NCBI GenBank assembly: GCA_024225275.1
Contig: JAAEMS010000090.1
Location: 1 to 64,000, forward strand
Origin: Actinomycetes bacterium
GTDB lineage: Bacteria > Actinomycetota > Acidimicrobiia > Acidimicrobiales > JAAEMS01
DNA length: 64,000 nucleotides
Direction of reading: 5' to 3'
The position numbers were made by a program, and so were the translations under genes. The notes beneath the pieces were generated by a model, which had not been told where the DNA came from, ran no database searches, and worked only from the letters and a program-made list of their open reading frames with translations. Position 1 is the stretch's first letter; every line of letters begins with the position of its first letter. This document shows, one piece after another, positions 31,323 through 43,682 of the stretch.

Positions 31323-31388
31323 GGCCGCTGACCGTAGTTCACGCGCCAGAGGGGGAGACACTCCCGCCGCCGGTACCGTTAATGAGCT

Positions 31389-33260
<1,872 letters not shown>

Positions 33261-33279
33261 CCGTCGGGGATCGACCGGA

Positions 33280-34365
33280 TCAGGTCGGTCGCTTCCGGGG
33301 CTGGCCCAGTCGGGTGGTGACCAGCTGGTCGCGAAGCCATGGGCCTACGCCTCGGCCGCGGAAGCCGCGGATGATGACCAGCAGTACCACCGCGTAGATC
33401 AGGTCCTCGAGGCCGACCCACCCCAGCCCACTCAACGCACGGGGTAGCTGGGTCATCACTATGGCGCCGCCCAGCGCCCCCAGGAGCCGGTCGGCCCCCA
33501 CCAACAGGGCCACCGCGAAGAGCTGGATCGAGAACTGGAACGGGTAGTCGGCCCCGGACACGAACGGCGTCCGGGCCACGAGAATGGCCCCCGCCACGCC
33601 TGCCGCCGCGGACGAGAGGGCGAAGGCTCCCAGCTGGATCCGGGCCACCGGCACACCGAAAGCGGCCGCCGCCACCGGATCGTCACGCACCGCCCTCAGA
33701 CTGCGTCCGAAGCGGCCGCCCAGGAGCTCGCGGAGGGCCAGGTAGACGACCGTGGTGGCGATGACGGCCAGCACATAGCTCCATAGCTCGTCGTCGCCGG
33801 GCTGGAGCCCGGTCCACACCGGAGGGACCAGCTTGTCGTAGACCTTGCCGAGGGGGCCTACGAACTTGCGGTGCAGGACCGGGAAGGACACGGCGAGGGC
33901 CAGGGTGAGCAGAGCGAGACCGATGCCCTGGACTCGCAGGGCGGGTAGACCGATCAGGACCCCCACCCCTGCCCCCACCAAGGCTGCCAGCGGGATGGCC
34001 AGCTCCACCGCCACCCCCATCTCGGTGACGACCACACCGGTGAGCCACGCACCGATGCCGATGAGGGCTCCGTGCCCCAGTGAGAGCAGGCCGGCATGGC
34101 CCAACAGGACCTGGAGCCCGAGGAGGGCAGTGGCCAGCGCCAGGGTGCGGGTGGCCGCGCTGAGGCCCAGCGGCCCGAAGACCGACGGGGTCAGTACTGC
34201 ACAAAGTGCGACCAGGGCCCATCCGGCCAGCCTGATGGGGGGCCGGAACTCGCGGGTGTCGGGAGGCTCGACATCAAGGCCGGGTTCGAAGATCTCGTCG
34301 CCCCTGGTCCGCTGGATCCGTCGGAAGTCGACGTCTTCCTCGCGTCCGCTCGACCAATCGCTCAT
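33280..34365 (-). CDS. livM: branched-chain amino acid ABC transporter permease LivM-type
   Basis: 361 residues. A soluble N-terminal extension of about 48 residues, then roughly eight to ten membrane helices. GHAGLLSLGHGALIGIGAW and RVQGIGLALLTLALA match LivM; LRAVRDDPVAAAAFGV is the EAA-like coupling loop for the ATPase. Start ATG 34365 overlaps the livH stop (ATGA). It forms the membrane channel with LivH. Genes for LivG, LivF and the binding protein are not adjacent: typA follows on the opposite strand. Confidence 0.9.
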   Translation of the reverse strand: MSDWSSGREEDVDFRRIQRTRGDEIFEPGLDVEPPDTREFRPPIRLAGWALVALCAVLTPSVFGPLGLSAATRTLALATALLGLQVLLGHAGLLSLGHGALIGIGAWLTGVVVTEMGVAVELAIPLAALVGAGVGVLIGLPALRVQGIGLALLTLALAVSFPVLHRKFVGPLGKVYDKLVPPVWTGLQPGDDELWSYVLAVIATTVVYLALRELLGGRFGRSLRAVRDDPVAAAAFGVPVARIQLGAFALSSAAAGVAGAILVARTPFVSGADYPFQFSIQLFAVALLVGADRLLGALGGAIVMTQLPRALSGLGWVGLEDLIYAVVLLVIIRGFRGRGVGPWLRDQLVTTRLGQPRKRPT

Positions 34366-35300
34366 TGGCGACCACCAATCGAAGTCGCCGGCGCCAGGCC
34401 TTCGGGCCGGAAGAGCAAGATGAGCACCATGACGCCCATCGCCCAGACCACCGCCAGGTTCGAGGACATGAAGTCGAGGTAGCCGATGAGGAGGGCCTCG
34501 CCGATACCCAAGCCCAGGCCTGACAGTAGGGCGGCGCCGGGCCGGGCCGGGCCTCCCACTATTGCGGCGGCCAGGGCCAGGATCAGGATTCGGACCATCA
34601 TGCCGGGCGCCACGCCGATGGCTCCACCGACCAATCCGCCGGCGATGGCACCCAGCCCGGCAGCAATGCCCCATGCCGCGGCGAGCACCCGTCCGACCGG
34701 AATCCCCACCAGCTCGCTCGACTGTCGGCTCGATGACACGGCACGGAAGGCCAGACCGAGCTTGGTGTGACGTTGGATCAGGCCCAGGATCAACACCAGG
34801 CTGACCATGGTGGCCACGATCCCGATTGTCTCCCATCGCAGCCGGGCTCCCCCGATCAGGATCCGGTCACCCGGTCCGGACGGGAACGGCGAGTCGATAC
34901 GCAGGGTGAATCCCCAGAGCTCGCCGGCGAGGGCGTTGAGCAGGAGGAACAGAGCCAGGGTCACGCCCACCATCTGGACCAGGTCGTCCCGATCCAGGGG
35001 ACGAACCACGAAACGCTCGATGACCATGCCCAGCGGGGCCGTGAGCACCGCGGCCGCGGCAATGGCTGCTGCCACCGGAAGCGGAGCGCCCAACCAGGCG
35101 GCAACACCGCTTCCGAAGAGGCCCGGAATGGCGGGTGAGGACAGCAGGGCGGCGATATGAGCGCCGATCATCGCCAACTCACCCTGAGCCAGGTTGAGGA
35201 CTCCCGAGCCCCGATAGACCACGGACAGCGCGACGGCGAGCGAGGCGTAGATGGCTCCGTTGGCGAGGCCGTCGAAGACCCTCTGGAGGAACAGTTGCAC
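34362..35300 (-). CDS. livH: branched-chain amino acid ABC transporter permease LivH-type
   Basis: 312 residues from GTG 35300. VFDGLANGAIYASLAVALSVVYRGSGVLNLAQGELAMIGAH is the standard LivH start (quoted in parts), and RAVSSSRQSSELVGIP the coupling loop. About eight helices. No clear Shine-Dalgarno is seen before GTG 35300, so the start may be leaderless or lie a little elsewhere; upstream sequence in frame is not hydrophobic. With LivM it makes the pore of an amino acid or urea/amide importer; substrate unknown without the binding protein. Confidence 0.88.
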   Translation of the reverse strand: MQLFLQRVFDGLANGAIYASLAVALSVVYRGSGVLNLAQGELAMIGAHIAALLSSPAIPGLFGSGVAAWLGAPLPVAAAIAAAAVLTAPLGMVIERFVVRPLDRDDLVQMVGVTLALFLLLNALAGELWGFTLRIDSPFPSGPGDRILIGGARLRWETIGIVATMVSLVLILGLIQRHTKLGLAFRAVSSSRQSSELVGIPVGRVLAAAWGIAAGLGAIAGGLVGGAIGVAPGMMVRILILALAAAIVGGPARPGAALLSGLGLGIGEALLIGYLDFMSSNLAVVWAMGVMVLILLFRPEGLAPATSIGGRQ

Positions 35301-35558
35301 CGGCGGATTCTGGCATCTCGGCGAGTTCCTGCCACATGAATCGGCTGTCGGGGGCCTATAGTGGAGCGGCTGGTCTGAGGGCCTGGCAGACGGTTTCGAC
35401 GCGTCGCAAGTGGCGGTCGCGTCCCGCTCACCGGGTTCTCGGGGCTTCGACATAGGGTTGGGTGGCCTGATTGCCACCCCCACGTCGATGCGTGGAGTGT
35501 CCTGCACATGCGGCGCGCGGCCCCCAGCATACGAATACGCTTGACCGAGGAGATCTCC
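35301..35558. other. 258-bp intergenic region with possible promoter and hairpin
   Basis: No protein gene. On the + strand TATAGT (35358-35363) is a good -10 element. Downstream lie several inverted repeats, the clearest being GGGTGGC (35460-35466) with GCCACCC (35473-35479) around a 6-base loop. A structured 5' leader of the small gene at 35559, or a small RNA of about 100-120 nt ending at that hairpin, would both fit. It does not match SRP RNA, tmRNA, RNase P or a tRNA as far as I can see. Confidence 0.35.
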
Positions 35559-35840
35559 ATGGCTGCAAACCGAACGACCTTCGAGAAGCTTCAGCGGGAT
35601 CGGGCCAAGAAGGCCAAGGCCGCGGCCAAGCGTGAGAAGCGCCTCGGCCGCACCCCTGACCCCGAGGAAGTCGAAGAGGCTCCGGCCCCGATGCCGGTCA
35701 GTGATGGCGGCGAGCTATCGCCGGGAGAGCTCCTGCGAGCCGTCGAGGTGCTCCACCGCGAGTACGCCGACAAGAAGATCGATCTCGACACCTTCGAGGA
35801 GCGCAAGGCCGACCTGATGGCCCGCATTCCCGTAGACTGA
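35559..35840 (+). CDS. small charged protein with C-terminal SHOCT-like helix (93 residues)
   Basis: ATG 35559 with GAGGAG seven bases upstream. The first third is a very basic helix (KLQRDRAKKAKAAAKREKRLG), then an acidic, Pro-rich linker, then LLRAVEVLHREYADKKIDLDTFEERKADLM. The last part has the look of the short helical SHOCT-type module (a final helix-turn-helix with D..TFEE.KA.L). The basic end could bind nucleic acid or ribosomes. No named family is assigned. A strong bidirectional terminator follows. Confidence 0.72.
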   Translation: MAANRTTFEKLQRDRAKKAKAAAKREKRLGRTPDPEEVEEAPAPMPVSDGGELSPGELLRAVEVLHREYADKKIDLDTFEERKADLMARIPVD

Positions 35841-35861
35841 CACATCTCCCAGAACGTGAAC

Positions 35862-35888
35862 GGTGGCCGGGCCCAGGGCCCGGCCACC
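35862..35888. terminator. bidirectional hairpin terminator
   Basis: GGTGGCCGGGCC and its exact complement (12 bp) surround a 3-base loop (CAG). It sits 21 bp after the small gene and 40 bp after the convergent dinB stop, so it can end both transcripts. No U tract. Confidence 0.75.
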
Positions 35889-35928
35889 GACGCGTCCAGA
35901 ACCTTCTGGGCCTCCACGAACCGTTCTC

Positions 35929-37155
35929 CTAGGACGGCCGGTTGGCCTCCTCCCGGTGTGGTTCGGGTAGGGAGGGCATTTCCATGGTCCGGTGGCCCAC
36001 CAGCGCCGCCCGCCCGACCGATCGACTGCCGAACCGCTGGCGTACACCGTCAAGGGCAGTATCGAGGGCCTCGCCTCTCCCCTGGTCGAACGGCAGTCCG
36101 AGTTGGACCGCGTTGGTATCACTGAGGCCCGACAAGGTGATGCCCAGCAGGGTGATGCCGTTGGCGTCGATGAGGGGCTCGGAGTCGGTGAGTAGGCCCC
36201 GCGCGGCCCCCTGCAAGGGCTGGGTGTCAGAGGTGGCTTCGGGCAGGGTGCGGCTGCGGGTGGCCCGCGTGGCCAGATCGTGGAAGCGGAGTCGCAGGGT
36301 GACCGTCGAAGCCACCCGGTTGGCCTTGCGGAGCCGCTCGGCCACCCGGTCCACGAGGCCGTTGAGTATGGCTTGGAGCTCGGTCATGGTCCGGGGGTGG
36401 CGCCCCAGGGCCCGTTGGCTGCCCATGGAGCGCCGGCGTCGGCCGACCTCTACGGGCCGAGGGTCGCGGTTGCGGGCCAGGGCGTGGAGCTTGTGGCCCA
36501 CGCCCTGGCCCACCAGGGCTACCAGCGCCCCCCGGTCGAGGGCCGCCACATCGGCCACAGTGTGGAGAGACCGGGCTGCCAACTTCTCGGTGGTCTTGGG
36601 CCCGACCCCCCACAGTTTGTTGACCGGTAGGGGGTGGAGGAAGTCGACCTCGCCGTTGGGCGGAACGATCAGCAATCCGTCGGGCTTGGCCACCCCGCTG
36701 GCCACCTTGGCCAGGAATTTGGTGCGGGCCGCCCCCACCGTGAGCACCAGGCCGACCTCTTCGGCCACCCGTTGACGCAACGTGGCGGCGACCTGTCGGG
36801 GTGGCCCCACGAGACGGAACAGGCCTCCGACATCCAGGAAGGCCTCGTCGATCGAGATGCCCTCGACCATCGGGGTGGTGTCATGGAAGATGGCGAACAC
36901 TTCCTTGCTGGCCTCGGAATAGGCGTCCATCCGTGGCTCGACCGTGACGGCGCCGGGACACAGCAGGCGGGCTTCGCGGCCCGACATGGCGGTGCGGACC
37001 CCGAAGCGGCGAGCCTCGTAGCTGGCGGCAAGCACCACCCCACCACCGACGATGACGGGCCGCCCTCGGAGGCGGGGTGAGTCGCGCTGCTCGACCGACG
37101 CGTAGAAGGCGTCGAGGTCGGCGTGGAGGATGGGGGTCGCCGGGTGATCGGACAT
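35929..37155 (-). CDS. dinB: DNA polymerase IV (Y-family translesion polymerase)
   Basis: 408 residues. HADLDAFYASVEQ (11-23) carries the first catalytic Asp (D13), ISIDEAFLDV (100-109) the D103/E104 pair; WGVGPKTTEKLA is the HhH motif of the thumb, followed by the little-finger domain. It copies past damaged bases at low fidelity. No clear beta-clamp motif (QxxLxLF) in the standard form, though VQLGLPF (about 354-360) near the end resembles it. ATG 37155 abuts a LexA box and there is no ribosome binding site, so the message is likely leaderless or nearly so. ATG 37185 is an alternative start, but the box would then lie in the coding region. Confidence 0.95.
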   Translation of the reverse strand: MSDHPATPILHADLDAFYASVEQRDSPRLRGRPVIVGGGVVLAASYEARRFGVRTAMSGREARLLCPGAVTVEPRMDAYSEASKEVFAIFHDTTPMVEGISIDEAFLDVGGLFRLVGPPRQVAATLRQRVAEEVGLVLTVGAARTKFLAKVASGVAKPDGLLIVPPNGEVDFLHPLPVNKLWGVGPKTTEKLAARSLHTVADVAALDRGALVALVGQGVGHKLHALARNRDPRPVEVGRRRRSMGSQRALGRHPRTMTELQAILNGLVDRVAERLRKANRVASTVTLRLRFHDLATRATRSRTLPEATSDTQPLQGAARGLLTDSEPLIDANGITLLGITLSGLSDTNAVQLGLPFDQGRGEALDTALDGVRQRFGSRSVGRAALVGHRTMEMPSLPEPHREEANRPS

Positions 37156-37170
37156 CGAACACATGTTCGC
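37155..37170. promoter_or_regulatory. LexA (SOS) box at the dinB start
   Basis: TCGAAC-ACAT-GTTCGC differs by only the last base from the actinobacterial/Gram-positive LexA consensus TCGAAC-N4-GTTCGA. It overlaps the first base pair of the dinB start codon, so bound LexA would block transcription initiation directly. Confidence 0.78.
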
Positions 37171-37210
37171 ACACCGGGGTGACACTGTCGTCTCAGGAGC
37201 TGAGCGGACA

Positions 37211-37270
37211 GGTGACCGAGATCGGCGCCGGACCGCTCGGGCCCCGGCTGCGTTCGCCTACCCGCTCTGC
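37211..37270 (-). repeat. dispersed intergenic repeat, copy C (short form)
   Basis: Read on the minus strand, it has GGGTAGGCGAACGCAGCC, GGCCCGAGCGG and CGCCGATCTCGGTCACC in the same order as copies A and B, but lacks about 30 bp from the middle (the GTGAGCG...CGAGC..AGAGG part). It lies between divergent dinB and the SulP gene. Confidence 0.7.
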
Positions 37271-37308
37271 CTCTTCGACGTCGTAGCGACCTCCGGTACG
37301 GTGGGGCA

Positions 37309-39033
37309 GTGCAGCGCCACCACCTCGACCCCGCGGGTTGGTTCCCTGGGATCACCCGGCTCCGGCGCCAGGAGCGAGGGTCGGTCCGAGGCGACATCGT
37401 GGCCGGGTTGGTGCTGTCGGCCCTTCTCCTGCCCCAGGGTATGGCCTACGCCCAGCTGGCCGGCCTCCCTGCCATCACTGGCCTCTACACCACGGCCATC
37501 ACACTGATCGCCTACGCCCTGTTCGGGCCCTCACCCACCCTGGTGCTCGGGCCCGATTCATCGCTGGCCCCCATGATCTTCGCCGCGGTGGTTCCCCTCG
37601 CCGGCGCCCAGGGCGACCCCGATCTCGCCATCGCCCACGCCAGCGTCTTGGCCGTGTTGATGGGGGTCCTGTGCCTGGTGGCCGGAACCACCGGGCTGGG
37701 CGCCCTGGCCGACCTCCTGTCGCGTCCGGTGCGTATCGGTTACCTGAATGGGCTGGCCCTGATAATCCTGGCCGGGCAGCTGCCCCGGCTCTTCGGCTTC
37801 TCCACCGATGCCAGTGGGTTCATCGAGGAGGTCAGCGCCTTCGCCCGCGACGTCGGCTCCGAGACCAATGGCCCGGCTCTGGCCATCGGCCTCGGCGTGT
37901 TGGCCATGGTCCTGGCGACCCGGTTCCTCGCCCCCCGCCTGCCCGGCATGCTCGTGGCGGTCCTGATGGCCATGGCGGTGGTGGGCTGGTTCGGGCTCGA
38001 CGACGACATCGCGGTCGTGGGTGAGCTGCCCTCGGGGTTCCCGGCACCCTCCTTGCCCACGGTGCCCGTCGATGATCTACCGGCCCTGGTGGTGAGCGCG
38101 TTCGCCATCTCCTTCGTGACCCTGGCCGACACCACCGCCCTGTCCCGGGGCATGGCCGGCAAACAGGGAGACCGCGTCGATCCCAACCACGAAATCGGAG
38201 CTCTCGGGGCGGCCAATATCGCGGCGGGCCTGTTCCAGGGCTTCCCGGTCAGCGCTTCGACTTCGCGTACCGCGGTCGCCTCCTCGATGGGCTCGACCTC
38301 CCAGATCACGGGCTTGGCCGGGGCCGCGGTGGTGGTGGGGGTGGCCGCCTTCAGCGCCGGTGCCCTGGCCGATCTGCCCGTCGCCGCGCTGGCCGCCATC
38401 GTCATCGCCGCCTCGTTCAGCCTCTTCGACCTGGGGACCATCTTCTGGCTCCGCAAGGTCCACCGCGGCGATTTCGCCCTGGCCGTGGCAGCCATGATTG
38501 GAGTCCCGCTGTTGGGCGTCCTCCCCGCCATCGTGTTGGCCATCGCCTTGTCCATGGCCGACTTCGTCAGGAGGGCCTCGCGTCCCTACGGTGCCGAGCT
38601 CGGCCGCATACCGGGGTTGAAGGGCTACCACGATCGGGCCCGCGACCCGGTGGCCGACGTCATCCCCGGCCTGCTCATCTACCGGTTCGACGCCCCCCTC
38701 TTCTTCGCCAACGCCGAACCATTCCGCGACCGCATCCTCGAGCTGGTCGACGGATCGGGCCGCCGGGTCGACTGGTTGATCCTGGCTGCCGAACCGGTGA
38801 CCGGTATCGACTCCACCGCCGCCGAGATGCTCGATGACCTCATCGACGAGCTCGACGAGCGCAACGTGACGCTGGCCATTGCCGAGTTGAAGGGGCCGGC
38901 TCGTGATCGACTCCGCCGGATGGGGCTGCGGGCCCGGATCGGTGAGGATCGGCTCTTCCCCACCCTGGGAACCGCCATCCGCACCTACCTGGGCGAAACC
39001 GGAACCGACTGGACCGACTGGACTGACCAGTAG
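37309..39033 (+). CDS. SulP family anion transporter with STAS domain
   Basis: 574 residues. About 12 helices from residue 25 to 420 including VLSALLLPQGMAYAQLAGLPAITGLYT (the SulP signature, here shown in part) and PVSASTSRTAVASSMGSTSQITGLAGA. The C-terminal STAS domain (about 440-560) includes IDSTAAEMLDDL, the conserved nucleotide-binding-like loop. It moves sulfate, bicarbonate or another anion, probably with Na+ or H+. The protein ends in a short TDW repeat (about three copies). Start GTG 37309 is the only good one before the first helix. The beta-carbonic anhydrase gene is 20 kb away, so a bicarbonate role is only a possibility. Confidence 0.92.
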   Translation: MQRHHLDPAGWFPGITRLRRQERGSVRGDIVAGLVLSALLLPQGMAYAQLAGLPAITGLYTTAITLIAYALFGPSPTLVLGPDSSLAPMIFAAVVPLAGAQGDPDLAIAHASVLAVLMGVLCLVAGTTGLGALADLLSRPVRIGYLNGLALIILAGQLPRLFGFSTDASGFIEEVSAFARDVGSETNGPALAIGLGVLAMVLATRFLAPRLPGMLVAVLMAMAVVGWFGLDDDIAVVGELPSGFPAPSLPTVPVDDLPALVVSAFAISFVTLADTTALSRGMAGKQGDRVDPNHEIGALGAANIAAGLFQGFPVSASTSRTAVASSMGSTSQITGLAGAAVVVGVAAFSAGALADLPVAALAAIVIAASFSLFDLGTIFWLRKVHRGDFALAVAAMIGVPLLGVLPAIVLAIALSMADFVRRASRPYGAELGRIPGLKGYHDRARDPVADVIPGLLIYRFDAPLFFANAEPFRDRILELVDGSGRRVDWLILAAEPVTGIDSTAAEMLDDLIDELDERNVTLAIAELKGPARDRLRRMGLRARIGEDRLFPTLGTAIRTYLGETGTDWTDWTDQ

Positions 39034-39137
39034 GCATCCGCCGGCAGTAGATTCGACAACAAGCCCCATGGTCTCGGACCGGCCGACGGTGAGCCCCTGG
39101 ACCAGCTTCTCGCCCCCGATTCCTAGGAGGAAGTCTC

Positions 39138-39790
39138 ATGAGCTCCGTGTGTCTCATTGCCGGCGACGACGCGGCCCCTGAGGTGGTGGCTCCCACCGTG
39201 GAGGTCGTGGATGCCAGTGGGGCCGATATCGACTGGCACCCGGTCGACGGGGCTGAACCCGATGCCGCCCAGGAGATGATCGACGCCACCGAGACCTGCC
39301 TGTTCGGCGCGACGAACGGCACTTCGGGGCGGGCCCTGTTCCATCTCCGTTGGGGGCGCCAGACCTACGCCAACATCCGACCCGTACGCCACATTCCCGG
39401 ATCGGTCACCCCCCTGGCTCGGCCCGACGATCTCGACTTCGTGATCGTCCGCGAGAACCTCGAAGACCTCTACCTGGGTCTCGAGGGCGACTTGTCCGAG
39501 CTCGAGCCCCTGAGCCTGACCGGTCGCCGCCGAATTCCCCAACATCGAGGTCGACAGCTACATCATCGACGACTTCGCCCGCCGGCTGGTGGCCATCCCC
39601 CACAGCCTCGATGTGGTGGTCATGCCCAACCTCTACGGCGACATCCTGTCCGACGCCGCGGCCGGGCTCAGCGGAGGCCTGGGGACGGCGCCGAGCGCGG
39701 CCGTGGGCGACGAATACGCCTACTTCGAGCCGGTACACGGCAGTGCCCCCGACATCGCCGGTCAGGGGATCATCCACCCGCCAGTTCGCC
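39138..39790 (+). pseudogene. isocitrate/isopropylmalate dehydrogenase pseudogene with internal deletion
   Basis: ATG 39138 follows a good AGGAGG site. The first 131 codons match the family (IAGDDAAPEVVAPT, YANIRPVRHIPG, VIVRENLEDLYLGLEGDLS). Near 39525-39532 the frame shifts by one and jumps to the family C-terminal half: EFPNIEVDSYIIDDFARRL, VVVMPNLYGDILSDAAAGL, YFEPVHGSAPDIAGQGI. About 60-75 residues that normally lie between, with the catalytic Tyr region and the VHKAN Lys, are gone. The C-terminus also ends early, after DIAGQGI, where INPTA and about 50 more residues would follow. It cannot encode an active enzyme. An assembly error is the only benign explanation. Confidence 0.87.
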
Positions 39791-40103
39791 GACGCCGTTC
39801 TCGGGGAACTTTCCGCGCCAGAGCCGAGTTTTCTGGCACCCGTCGCGGGAAGTTCGTGAGGGGCGGGGTTCAGAGGGTGGCGCGACCGCGCCTTGGCCTG
39901 CCGATGGGGTCGGCTGGTCCCGTCCGCGGCCGTCATAGCCTCTCGATGGGAGGCGCCGTTGGGGTGATCCTGGGGATCGACGGACTCATCGGTGTGGTTA
40001 CGGGCCTGACCGGCTCCTGCCCGATCTACAAGGCCCCCGGCCAAAAGACGAACTGAGTGGCCGACACCCACTGGACCCAACCCAGGTCCGGTAGCGGGTC
40101 GGG
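39791..40103. other. intergenic region after the dehydrogenase pseudogene
   Basis: Remains of the deleted C-terminus are not recognisable. It holds the 36-residue frame described separately and, near 40040-40103, the 3' flank of the minus-strand acyl-CoA synthetase gene. No hairpin strong enough to call a terminator was found. Confidence 0.4.
39946..40056 (+). CDS. possible 36-residue membrane peptide resembling the end of a DUF2892 protein
   Basis: ATG 39946 begins a frame for one hydrophobic helix (GAVGVILGIDGLIGVVTGL) followed by GSCPIYKAPGQ. The CP(I/L)Y motif after a Gly-rich helix is the typical end of DUF2892 (YgaP-like) membrane proteins, which normally have two helices and about 60 residues. 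Only one helix is present, so it may be a truncated fragment. No clear ribosome binding site. Confidence 0.28.
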   Translation: MGGAVGVILGIDGLIGVVTGLTGSCPIYKAPGQKTN

Positions 40104-41654
40104 TCAGACGATTCGGGAGTCCTTGTTGCCCCAATAGCGGTCACGGAGTAGTCGCTTGTAGAGCTTGCCGGTCTCCAGGCGGGGGAGCTCGGCCTCGAAG
40201 TCGATGCTGCGGGGTACCTTGTAGTTGGCCAGGTGCTCAAGGGCGTAGGCCTGGATCTCGTCGGCCACCGAGGACGTGGCCTCGACGCCGGCCGCCAACT
40301 GCACCACCGCCTTGACCTCTTCTCCCATGTCGGGGTTCGGCACCCCGACCACGGCCACATCGGCCACCTTGGGGTGCATGACGAGGGTGTCCTCGATCTC
40401 CTGGGGGTAGATGTTGACTCCGCCGGAGATGATCATGAACGACTCACGGTCGGTGAGGAAGAGGAACCCGTCGTCGTCGACGTAACCGATGTCGCCGAGC
40501 TTGGTCCAGAGGGGATGGTCCGGGTGCTTGGCGTCGTCGGTCTTCTCGGGATCGTTGTGGTAGGTGAAGGGCATCTCGTCGCGTTCGAAGTAGATGACCC
40601 CGGGCTCGCCGGTGGGCAGCTCATTGCCCTCCTCGTCGCAGATGTGGATGGCGCCGATCAGGGGCAAGCCGACGGAACCGGGGTGGGCCAGCCACTGCTC
40701 GGAGTTGAGGGCGGTGAACCCGTTCAGCTCGGTGCCGCCGTAGTACTCGTTGATTATGGGGCCCCACCAGTCGATCATCTGGCGCTTGATCTCGACCGGG
40801 CAGGGGGCAGCGGCGTGGATGGCCACCCGGTGGGACGAGAAATCATGCCCCTCCCGCTCGGCGGGATCGAGCTTGAGCATCCGGACGAACATGGTGGGCA
40901 CCCACTGACTGTGGGTGATCTGGTACTTCTCGATGAGTTCGAGGGCTTCGACCGGGTCGAAGCGGTCCATGATCACGATCGTGCCACCCAGGCTGTGGGT
41001 GGCTGCGGTGAAGCCAAGCGGAGCCGAGTGGTAGAGGGGGGCGGGCGACAGGTAGACGGTGTCGGGACCCACCCCGTAGAGGCCGCCCACCAGGCCATCG
41101 AGAGCCGAGGGGACATCGAAGGTGTTGCCGGTCAGGGGCCGGCGGATGCCCTTGGGACGCCCGGTCGTTCCCGATGAGTAGTTCATGAAGTCGCCCAGCG
41201 GTTCGGCCGGGAGGGGGTCTGGGTCGTGGTGGGCGACCGCGTCCTCGTAGGAGTCGAAGCCCTCGACCGGCCCATCGACGGCCAATCGGATGTCGCAATT
41301 CCCGATGTCGGGGACCGTGCGGGCGGCTACCTCACCCAGGGCCTTCGAGCTGATCAGGGCCTTGGCGCCCGAGTCGTTGATGATGTAGGCGGCTTCCTCG
41401 GCCGTCAGGTACCGGTTGACCGCACACAGATACATACCCGACCGGACCGCGGCCCAGTAGATCTCGTGGTATCGGATGTTGTTTTCCATGAACAGGGCAA
41501 TGACATCGCCCTCGCCCAGACCCGCGGCGGCCAACAGCTGGGCCAGGCGGAGGCTGTTCTCGTTGAGCTCGCCGTAGGTCACGGACTCACCCGACCGGGC
41601 CATGATCGTGGCCACCCGGTCAGGGGCCTCGGCGGCGTGAATGGCCATGGGCAT
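40104..41654 (-). CDS. acyl-CoA synthetase (AMP-forming)
   Basis: 516 residues of the ANL superfamily. YSSGTTGRPKG is the P-loop, YYGGTELNG the A5 motif, GDIGYVDDDGFLFLTDR the A7/A8 hinge; the A10 Lys is in LPRLETGKLYKR. The enzyme makes acyl-AMP and then acyl-CoA from a carboxylic acid. It begins 30 bp after the carboxylase alpha gene, in one operon with TetR and both carboxylase subunits, so its product may be the carboxylase substrate or a related branched or medium-chain acid. Confidence 0.93.
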   Translation of the reverse strand: MPMAIHAAEAPDRVATIMARSGESVTYGELNENSLRLAQLLAAAGLGEGDVIALFMENNIRYHEIYWAAVRSGMYLCAVNRYLTAEEAAYIINDSGAKALISSKALGEVAARTVPDIGNCDIRLAVDGPVEGFDSYEDAVAHHDPDPLPAEPLGDFMNYSSGTTGRPKGIRRPLTGNTFDVPSALDGLVGGLYGVGPDTVYLSPAPLYHSAPLGFTAATHSLGGTIVIMDRFDPVEALELIEKYQITHSQWVPTMFVRMLKLDPAEREGHDFSSHRVAIHAAAPCPVEIKRQMIDWWGPIINEYYGGTELNGFTALNSEQWLAHPGSVGLPLIGAIHICDEEGNELPTGEPGVIYFERDEMPFTYHNDPEKTDDAKHPDHPLWTKLGDIGYVDDDGFLFLTDRESFMIISGGVNIYPQEIEDTLVMHPKVADVAVVGVPNPDMGEEVKAVVQLAAGVEATSSVADEIQAYALEHLANYKVPRSIDFEAELPRLETGKLYKRLLRDRYWGNKDSRIV

Positions 41655-41684
41655 GGGGCACTCCGTTCTGCGGGGATCCGCGGG

Positions 41685-43670
<1,986 letters not shown>

Positions 43671-43682
43671 GGGTCGGTTCCT

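Noticed and set aside
29826-31331. 501-codon + strand frame opposite the aldehyde dehydrogenase
   Set aside because: Antisense; low-complexity Gly/Asp/His composition, no ribosome binding site and no recognisable domain.
35380-35480. tmRNA-like start (ACGGTTTCGAC at 35390-35400)
   Set aside because: Only the short 5' motif agrees. No tag-peptide frame, no matching acceptor end and too little space before the next gene.
39000-39033. Short tandem repeat at the end of the SulP gene (TDW units) as a functional motif
   Set aside because: Only about three 9-bp units at the extreme C-terminus; likely neutral.
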